Assembly (NCBI GenBank): GCA_014361165.1
Contig: JACIWD010000076.1
Coordinates: forward strand, 1-28,827
Direction: 5' to 3'
From: Candidatus Mnemosynella bozhongmuii
GTDB lineage: Archaea > Halobacteriota > Archaeoglobi > Mnemosynellales > Mnemosynellaceae
DNA length: 28,827 bases
The position numbers and the translations under genes were made by a program. Below, piece after piece: positions 23,997-28,827 of the stretch (its first letter is position 1; the number at the start of each line of letters is the position of its first letter). A model generated the notes under the pieces. The model saw only the letters and a program-made list of their open reading frames with translations. It did no database searches and was not told where the DNA came from.

Positions 23997-24657
23997 GCAG
24001 ACTTTCCCTGAACTTCAGAAGAATTTCAACAAACTCCTCCACTCCATCTCCGGTTTTCAGGGATGTTCTCACCGGAACTGTTTCGGGAGATATTTTCTTG
24101 AGGTCTTCAATCATTTTTTCAACGTCAACTCCAACAGAGTGGGCGAGGTCAACCTTATTTATCACGCATATCCGGGAATCCCTGAATATCATCGGATGTT
24201 TTCTTATGACATCATCACCCTCAGTTACACTCACAACAACAACTCTCAGGTGTGAGCCGAGCGGGAAATCTGTTGGACATATGAGATTTCCAACGTTCTC
24301 AACGAAAAGGATGTCAATCTCATCCAGCGGAAGCTTGTGAAGTGCATGATGAACCAGATGGGCATCCAGATGGCATTCCTTTCCGGTGTTAACATTCACA
24401 GCCGGAATTCCCAGTCTTTTCAGCCTCTGGAAATCATCATCTCCGTAGACATCACCTGCAATTGCTCCGACTCTGAGATTTCTCTCCCTCAGTACCGGAG
24501 TTACCTTCTCTATAAGCATCGTCTTACCGGAACCAATTGCACCGAGAAGATCGACAGCAAAGATGCCGTGAGCTTCAAGATGCTTTCTGTTTTCCTCGGC
24601 TTCCCTTCTATTCACCTCAAGAATGTCGGTTCCAACCTCAATTTTGACCTCGTGCAT
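23971..24657 (-). CDS. hypB: Hydrogenase nickel incorporation GTPase HypB
   Basis: 228 residues from ATG 24657 (MHEVKIEVGTDIL), which begins where homologues begin; the upstream in-frame stretch is not conserved. HypB is a SIMIBI-class GTPase that delivers nickel to NiFe-hydrogenase precursors with HypA. The P-loop is GAIGSGKTML, the metal-binding part is GKECHLDAHLVHHAL (Cys-His), then FVENVGNLICP and VINKVDLAH (NKxD). The N-terminal His-rich nickel storage region of some bacteria is absent. hypA, C, E and F are not in the window. It is divergent from SRP19 and overlaps rps8e at the 3' end. Confidence 0.95.
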   Translation of the reverse strand: MHEVKIEVGTDILEVNRREAEENRKHLEAHGIFAVDLLGAIGSGKTMLIEKVTPVLRERNLRVGAIAGDVYGDDDFQRLKRLGIPAVNVNTGKECHLDAHLVHHALHKLPLDEIDILFVENVGNLICPTDFPLGSHLRVVVVSVTEGDDVIRKHPMIFRDSRICVINKVDLAHSVGVDVEKMIEDLKKISPETVPVRTSLKTGDGVEEFVEILLKFRESLLSPQSEQR

Positions 24658-24704
24658 GGGAACACCCAAAAGTTGAAGAGAGATGGGATAACATAAAGCT
24701 TTTG

Positions 24705-24986
24705 ATGAGCGAGATGATTGTCTATCCCGCATACATAGATGCGACGCTTAAGAAAAGTGAGGGAAGATACATCGCAAAGAGACATGCTGTTCCGGATCCG
24801 ACAATTGAGGAGATGATAAGGGCATCCGAGAATCTCGGAATTCTGATAGAGGTTGAAAGGGACAAAGCCTATCCGAGGCAGTGGTGGAAGAAGGGGAGAT
24901 TGAGGGTGAAAAAAACCAAATCAAAAGGTGCAGTGCTGAGAGAGATTGCAGAAGAGATTAAAAAAATAAGAGCTCAGCGATCCTGA
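24705..24986 (+). CDS. srp19: Signal recognition particle 19 kDa protein SRP19
   Basis: 93 residues from ATG 24705; TTG 24702 and ATG 24714 are alternatives, but MSEMIVYPAYIDATL aligns best with homologues. SRP19 binds 7S RNA and prepares it for SRP54. Visible hallmarks: YPAYIDATLKKSEGRYIAKRHAVPDPTIEEM, and PRQWWKKGRLRVKK with the paired tryptophans and a basic C-terminal surface. No 7S RNA gene is in the window. It is divergent from hypB across 47 bases and overlaps the convergent DUF211 gene by 13 bases. Confidence 0.92.
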   Translation: MSEMIVYPAYIDATLKKSEGRYIAKRHAVPDPTIEEMIRASENLGILIEVERDKAYPRQWWKKGRLRVKKTKSKGAVLREIAEEIKKIRAQRS

Positions 24987-25267
24987 AGTGTTTTCACTTC
25001 CTCAACGAGTTTTCTGCCTGCCGCAACCTCATCAATGCTGTGAATGACTCCACCGTATTCTTCTATGAGGTCTTTTATCCTGTCAAAATCCAGATTGTCG
25101 CCCTCAATTGTCACTTTCACATTCTCTGTCTGCTGATCGACCTCGTAGAGACTTATGTTAACTCCGCCAACACCTTCAAGCCTTCCGAGTTCAACCGCGA
25201 GTTCTATGATTCTCGGTTCGTGAGGCTTTAAAACATCCAGAACAAGCCTTTTTATTCCGTTGTTCAT
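24974..25267 (-). CDS. DUF211 family protein
   Basis: 97 residues from ATG 25267, preferred over TTG 25279 because GAGGAAG is placed just upstream. It matches the archaeal DUF211 family: IKRLVLDVLKPHEP.IIELA at the start, GVGGVNISLYEVDQQTENVKVTIEGDNLD in the middle and YGGVIHSIDEVAAG near the end. The fold is ferredoxin-like and small homologues form oligomers, but the function is unknown. It is divergent from the PHP gene and converges on srp19. Confidence 0.9.
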   Translation of the reverse strand: MNNGIKRLVLDVLKPHEPRIIELAVELGRLEGVGGVNISLYEVDQQTENVKVTIEGDNLDFDRIKDLIEEYGGVIHSIDEVAAGRKLVEEVKTLQDR

Positions 25268-25289
25268 GTTCTTCCTCAATCAGGAAGTA

Positions 25290-25299
25290 TTTTATAATC
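25290..25299 (+). promoter_or_regulatory. TATA box for the PHP-domain gene
   Basis: TTTTATAATC is centred about 29 bases before the ATG at 25324, predicting a leaderless transcript. A second AT-rich block, CTAAATAA at 25302-25309, read on the minus strand, could serve the divergent DUF211 gene. Confidence 0.5.
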
Positions 25300-25323
25300 C
25301 CTCTAAATAACACTTACGATTCG

Positions 25324-25968
25324 ATGTATGACCTTCACACCCACAGTATTTTTAGCGATGGAATTCTTCTTCCCTCGGAACTTATAAGAACAGCAGAATA
25401 TCTCGGCTACAAGGGTGTTGCAATAACAGATCATGTGGACTTCTCGAACATAGAAAGAGTGGTCGAGGGTCTCAGAAAACTGGAGGAGGAAGAGTGGAAC
25501 ATAGATGTTGTGATAGGTGTGGAAATAACCCATGTTTCACCTGTGAAAATGGGAAGACTCGTCCAGAAGGCAAGGGACTTGGGAGTGGAGTACATAGTCG
25601 TTCATGGAGAGACAATCGTTGAACCTGTTGAGGAGGGCACGAATCTTGCTGCAATAAAAGAGGGCGTTCCTCTTCTCGCACATCCGGGACTGATAAGTGA
25701 GGAAGAAGTCGAACTTGCTTCTGAAAATGGCGTTTTTCTTGAGATAACCTCAAGAAGAGGGCACTCTCTGACAAACGGGCATGTTGCAAGATTGTCGATT
25801 GAGAGAGGAGCAGGTCTTCTTCTGAACAGTGATCTTCACGAGCCAGAGGATTTCATGAGTCGTGAGATGAGGGAGAAGATTGCTCTCGGTTCCGGAGTTC
25901 CGGATGACTGTCTGAAAGATCTGCTCGAGAAGAATCCAAGAAAGATCGTTGAAGAATTCAAAATATAA
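25324..25968 (+). CDS. PHP-domain metal-dependent phosphoesterase
   Basis: 214 residues, a single PHP domain, a trinuclear-metal phosphoesterase fold shared with histidinol phosphatase. Metal ligands are visible in DLHTHSIFSDG (H6, H8), ITDHVDF, GVEITH, VVHGET, LLAHPG and LLNSDLHEP. The substrate cannot be told; this short archaeal type is often annotated as histidinol phosphatase-like without proof. The ATG at 25324 has no SD and fits a leaderless start. Confidence 0.87.
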   Translation: MYDLHTHSIFSDGILLPSELIRTAEYLGYKGVAITDHVDFSNIERVVEGLRKLEEEEWNIDVVIGVEITHVSPVKMGRLVQKARDLGVEYIVVHGETIVEPVEEGTNLAAIKEGVPLLAHPGLISEEEVELASENGVFLEITSRRGHSLTNGHVARLSIERGAGLLLNSDLHEPEDFMSREMREKIALGSGVPDDCLKDLLEKNPRKIVEEFKI

Positions 25969-25982
25969 AACAATTTCGCAAC

Positions 25983-25992
25983 ATTTATATAC
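25983..25992 (+). promoter_or_regulatory. TATA box for gar1-tfb
   Basis: ATTTATATAC lies about 30 bases before the TTG at 26017. Transcription would begin within a few bases of the first gar1 codon. Confidence 0.5.
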
Positions 25993-26016
25993 TACTTCTT
26001 TGAACAATATTTAAGA

Positions 26017-26289
26017 TTGACTGTGGAGAATAACAGGAGAAGAAAGGGTAAAAAAAGAGGAAAGTTCAGAAAACTCGGAACAGTTTTGGGAATGTCTTCT
26101 CAGAGAAATCTCATAGTCAGGATGGAATGCAGCGAAATTCCAAAGCTGAATTCCCAGGTGTTCGATAAGAGGAAGAGGAGGATCGGATTCATTTTCGACA
26201 TAATAGGGCCAGTGAGTGGTCCGTATGCTGTTGTTAAATGCGAGATTCCTCCTGAGGAGGTTAAAGATGAAATTCTTTACGTGTGGTGA
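26017..26289 (+). CDS. gar1: H/ACA ribonucleoprotein component Gar1
   Basis: 90 residues from TTG 26017; GTG 26023 is an alternative. Gar1 is the beta-barrel protein that binds Cbf5 and aids substrate turnover in RNA-guided pseudouridylation. The core LGTVLGMSSQRNLIVRME, NSQVFDKRKRRIGFIFDIIGPVSGPYAVVK is characteristic. An unusually basic N-terminal tail (RRRKGKKRGKFRK) could contact RNA. The stop overlaps the start region of tfb, and gar1-tfb adjacency is common in Euryarchaeota. Confidence 0.9.
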   Translation: MTVENNRRRKGKKRGKFRKLGTVLGMSSQRNLIVRMECSEIPKLNSQVFDKRKRRIGFIFDIIGPVSGPYAVVKCEIPPEEVKDEILYVW

Positions 26290-26294
26290 TTGAA

Positions 26295-27293
26295 ATGGAA
26301 ATGGAGAAGCTGAAGGAGATGGAAAAGGAGGTTGAAAAGAAGGAGAAGGAGAAAGAGGTTGAGAAAGAGGCTGAGGAGAAGGAATTTTACGGTAATGTGT
26401 GTCCGGAATGCGGAAGCAGAAGGCTCGAATACGATTATGAGAGGGGAGAACTTGTCTGCATGAAGTGCGGTCTTGTTGTTGATGAGGATTTAATAGACAT
26501 GGGTCCGGAATGGAGAGCATTTGACCATGAACAGAGGATGAAGAGGAGCAGAGTTGGAGCTCCGATGACATACACAATCCATGATAAAGGGCTCTCAACA
26601 ATGATAGACTGGAGGAACAAAGATTCTTACGGGAAGACGATTTCTCCTGCTACAAGAGCACAGCTCTACAGATTGAGGAAGTGGCAGAGAAGGATAAGGG
26701 TCAGCAACGCAACTGAGAGAAATCTTGCCTTTGCTCTGAGCGAGCTGGACAGAATGGCATCTGCTCTCGGTCTGCCGAGAAACGTGAGAGAGACTGCAGC
26801 GGTGATTTACAGAAAAGCGGTTGAGAAGAACCTGATAAGGGGCAGGAGCATAGAAGGTGTTGCGGCAGCATCGCTCTATGCAGCCTGTCGCCAGTGCAAT
26901 GTTCCCAGAACTCTCGATGAAATAGCAGAGGTCTCGAGAGTTTCGAGAAAGGAGATCGGAAGAACATACAGATTCATTGCAAGAGAGCTCAAGCTGAAGC
27001 TTCTTCCGACTTCTCCGATAGATTACATTCCCAGATTCTGCTCCGCTCTTGGGCTGAGCAGCAGGGTTCAGCAGAAGGCAATAGAGATTCTCAAACAGGC
27101 ACAGGAAAAAGAGCTGACAAGCGGAAGAGGGCCAACAGGAGTTGCGGCTGCGGCAATTTACATCAGCTCTGTTCTCTGCGGAGAGAGGAGAACTCAGAGA
27201 GAGGTTGCAGAGGTTGCGGGAATAACAGAGGTGACAATAAGGAACAGATACAAGGAGCTTGCAGAGAAGCTCGACATAGAAATCATTCTCTGA
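26295..27293 (+). CDS. tfb: Transcription initiation factor IIB (TFB)
   Basis: 332 residues from ATG 26295, chosen because GGTGATT lies just upstream at 26286-26291. TFB binds the TBP-TATA-BRE complex and recruits RNA polymerase. The zinc ribbon has C36, C39, C55 and C58 (CPECG, CMKCG); the B-reader/linker contains GPEWRAFDHEQRMKRSRVGAP. Two cyclin repeats follow, about residues 130-230 and 235-332, with GRSIEGVAAASLYAACRQ and GRGPTGVAAAAIYISSVL. A Lys/Glu-rich extension of about 30 residues precedes the ribbon, which is unusual. No intein. It overlaps hypD by 11 bases at the 3' end. Confidence 0.96.
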   Translation: MEMEKLKEMEKEVEKKEKEKEVEKEAEEKEFYGNVCPECGSRRLEYDYERGELVCMKCGLVVDEDLIDMGPEWRAFDHEQRMKRSRVGAPMTYTIHDKGLSTMIDWRNKDSYGKTISPATRAQLYRLRKWQRRIRVSNATERNLAFALSELDRMASALGLPRNVRETAAVIYRKAVEKNLIRGRSIEGVAAASLYAACRQCNVPRTLDEIAEVSRVSRKEIGRTYRFIARELKLKLLPTSPIDYIPRFCSALGLSSRVQQKAIEILKQAQEKELTSGRGPTGVAAAAIYISSVLCGERRTQREVAEVAGITEVTIRNRYKELAEKLDIEIIL

Positions 27294-28338
27294 TTCTCTC
27301 TCCGTATTTATACCAGATTCTGCATGCTCCTTCAAAGGAGACCATGCAGGGACCAACCGGTCTCTGAGGATTGCAGACTTTTGCGAAGAGCCTGCAATCC
27401 GTTGGAAATGCCACACCTCTGAGGACTTTCTCGCATATGCATCCTGTCTCCTTCTTCACACTTTTTATTTCCACTCCGAACTTCTCAAGGGCATCAAATC
27501 TTCTGAACTCCTCATTCAGCTCCATTCTGCTATTCTCTATTACCGGAAATCCTCTCCACTCGGAATCGGCTGGATGAAAGACCTCGTTCATGATTCTCTG
27601 GGCAAGAACATTCCCTTCTTCTCTGACCGCTCTCGTATATGCATTTTCAACCTCTGCTCTCCCTTCCTTTATCTGCTTCACAACAAGATACAGACCGTAA
27701 AGGATGTCGAGCGGCTCAAAACCGGCAATGACCTGAGGAACATTGAATTCCCGATAGGGTTTCATGCCTATGATTGTTGAAACATGTCCGGGAAGTATGA
27801 ATCCATCTATATTCGCATCTCCCTGAGAGAGAAGCCATCTCATTGCAGGAGGAATGTAGCGGTGAGAGGGAATGATGGAAAAATTATCGGGTGCACCTCT
27901 TTTCAGAAGAGAGGCTGTTGACGGTGCCGTGGTCTCAAAGCCAACTGCAAAGAAGACGACCTCGTTATTCACCCTCTTTGCTATTTCAACAGCTTTATCT
28001 ATGCTCTGAACAATTCTCACATCCCCTTCAACATCTCCGAGACTTGTGTTTCTTCCGGGAACCTTCAGAAGGTCTCCAAATGTTGCTATCGTGACTCCTT
28101 CCTCTGCAAGCTGAATTGCAGAGTCTATTTCTCCCTGAGGTGTTATGCACACCGGACATCCCGGACCCATGATCACGTGAAGATTTTTCGGGAGAATGTG
28201 TCTCAGGCCATATCTGGCAATCGATGCCTCATGAGTTCCGCAGATATGCATGACTGTTAACTCTCTGTCTCCGAGAAGAGAGGCTATCTTTGATGCAAGC
28301 TTCTGTGCAAGCTCCTTCTGAGAAAATTGAGAGAACAT
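27283..28338 (-). CDS. hypD: Hydrogenase maturation factor HypD
   Basis: 351 residues. HypD is a 4Fe-4S scaffold that, with HypC, assembles the Fe(CN)2CO unit of NiFe hydrogenases. The hallmark motifs are all present: CGTHE (near 34), GPGCPVC (near 58), GFETTAPSTA (about 133), HRYIPPA, and the C-terminal cluster region CICEKVLRG...DCRLFAKVCNPQ...GPCMVSFEGACRIW. The start is ATG 28338 with AAGGT about nine bases upstream. It follows aIF1 by 19 bases and is probably co-transcribed with it. hypC, its usual partner, is not adjacent. Confidence 0.95.
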   Translation of the reverse strand: MFSQFSQKELAQKLASKIASLLGDRELTVMHICGTHEASIARYGLRHILPKNLHVIMGPGCPVCITPQGEIDSAIQLAEEGVTIATFGDLLKVPGRNTSLGDVEGDVRIVQSIDKAVEIAKRVNNEVVFFAVGFETTAPSTASLLKRGAPDNFSIIPSHRYIPPAMRWLLSQGDANIDGFILPGHVSTIIGMKPYREFNVPQVIAGFEPLDILYGLYLVVKQIKEGRAEVENAYTRAVREEGNVLAQRIMNEVFHPADSEWRGFPVIENSRMELNEEFRRFDALEKFGVEIKSVKKETGCICEKVLRGVAFPTDCRLFAKVCNPQRPVGPCMVSFEGACRIWYKYGERIRE

Positions 28339-28357
28339 AAAAATACCTTCAAAAATC

Positions 28358-28663
28358 TCAAACCTTTATCTGCTCTCTTGAGAACCCCCTCTCAACAAGA
28401 AGTTCGCGGACCCTCTCCTTGTGATTTCCCTGGAGCTCTATTGTCCCGTCCTTAACAGTTCCACCGCATGCCAGTTTCGATTTGAGATATTTCGCAAGGT
28501 CATTCAAATCTATCTCACTGGGATCGAGTCCCTCTATTATGGTCACTTCCTTGCCGTATCTTCTCTTCCCCACCCTCACGATTATCTTCTGCTGCTCCTT
28601 CGCAACCTCCTCGCAGATGCAGAGCTCTTTTGGTAACCCGCAAACACTACATATTTCCGACAT
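28358..28663 (-). CDS. Translation initiation factor aIF1 (SUI1 family)
   Basis: 101 residues. The SUI1 domain carries KIIVRVGKRRYGKEVTIIEGLD, LAKYLKSKLACGGTVKDGTIELQG and the final VRELLVERGFSREQIKV. The N-terminus has a Cys-rich knuckle (CSVCGLPKELCIC) normal for archaeal aIF1. It binds the 30S subunit and promotes correct start-codon selection. GGGAGGT lies about 11 bases before the ATG at 28663, slightly distant. A TTTTTTAAG block around 28722-28730 on the minus strand is a possible TATA box. Confidence 0.93.
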   Translation of the reverse strand: MSEICSVCGLPKELCICEEVAKEQQKIIVRVGKRRYGKEVTIIEGLDPSEIDLNDLAKYLKSKLACGGTVKDGTIELQGNHKERVRELLVERGFSREQIKV

Positions 28664-28797
28664 CTCTTCTCAGATACCTCCCTTCCTGAATTTTGACAAG
28701 AGGAAGTATGTCAATTTCAGCTTAAAAAATTTTGGTGCTGTTACCCGGGACCGAAATTTTCCGCTTCATGTCTCAAGCCTTCGAAAGTGTCACCTTC

Positions 28798-28827
28798 TTA
28801 TCTGAGGTAGAAGTTCTGCGGTTTAAG
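28798..28827 (-). CDS. Possible C-terminal tail of a gene entering from the right edge
   Basis: On the minus strand the last 30 bases read as nine codons (LKPQNFYLR) and TAA. This could be the end of a gene upstream of aIF1, but nine residues are too few to identify or confirm. The stretch 28664-28797 otherwise holds only the probable aIF1 promoter; I see no tRNA or other RNA there. Confidence 0.2.
   Translation of the reverse strand, partial: LKPQNFYLR

Noticed and set aside
28664..28797. Possible small RNA in the GC-richer part upstream of aIF1
   Set aside because: No tRNA arms, C/D box pair or convincing hairpin could be drawn; short CTTTCGAAAG-like symmetry is not enough.
28482..28805. 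107-residue plus-strand frame near the right edge
   Set aside because: Mostly antisense to aIF1 and its promoter; no family features.

Overview
The window is from an archaeon: it carries TFB, SRP19, aIF1, S8e, Gar1, topoisomerase VI, HerA/NurA and a five-subunit archaeal acetyl-CoA decarbonylase/synthase. The di-myo-inositol phosphate (DIP) pathway, a hyperthermophile solute pathway, together with the cdh operon and hydrogenase maturation genes points to Archaeoglobales (Archaeoglobus, Ferroglobus or Geoglobus type) or a close thermophilic euryarchaeal relative. The genus cannot be fixed from sequence alone. Coding is dense, Arg codons are mostly AGA/AGG, many genes have GGAGGTG-type Shine-Dalgarno (SD) sites, and several others look leaderless.

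Layout. (1) 1-8753: the N-terminal part of coaBC (minus, cut by the window edge) is divergent from a cdhA-cdhB-cdhC-cdhD-(ferredoxin-like)-cdhE-thiL run on the plus strand. They share an AT-rich promoter region with a 9-bp inverted repeat. (2) 8740-12344, minus: a stand-alone RAM/Lrp-type protein, top6B, top6A, a 53-residue PCP_red-domain protein and a 50-residue Rpo12-like zinc ribbon, nearly all touching or overlapping. The last two small genes are short and easily missed. (3) 12461-19517, plus: mre11-rad50-nurA-(HAS-barrel-like protein)-herA, the archaeal end-resection operon, head to head with the topoisomerase VI operon. (4) 19514-22732: a one-TM unknown, then split DIPPS and IPCT genes on minus, divergent from MIPS on plus: a complete route from glucose-6-phosphate to DIP phosphate. 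(5) 22737-23996: a small winged-helix protein, an internally deleted IS remnant with degenerate terminal inverted repeats, and rps8e. (6) 23971-28663: hypB, SRP19, DUF211, a PHP phosphoesterase, gar1-tfb, hypD and aIF1, in alternating orientations.

How the genes work together. The cdh operon splits or makes acetyl-CoA through CO and a corrinoid-bound methyl group; the neighbouring coaBC makes the CoA precursor. Mre11-Rad50 and HerA-NurA resect DNA ends for recombination, and topoisomerase VI (the Spo11 relative) relaxes and decatenates DNA. MIPS, IPCT and DIPPS make a thermoprotectant. HypB and HypD serve NiFe-hydrogenase maturation. The rest is core information processing.

Most notable: a Rad50 whose coiled-coil apex has C-x6-C instead of the usual CxxC zinc hook; a HAS-barrel-like protein without ATPase between NurA and HerA; a ferredoxin-like cdh-operon protein whose N-terminal cysteines match CdhE position for position; an operon joining RAM, Topo VI, PCP_red and Rpo12-like proteins; split IPCT/DIPPS next to MIPS with a palindrome at the IPCT promoter; and five convergent gene pairs that all overlap at their 3' ends. 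No tRNA, rRNA or CRISPR array was seen.
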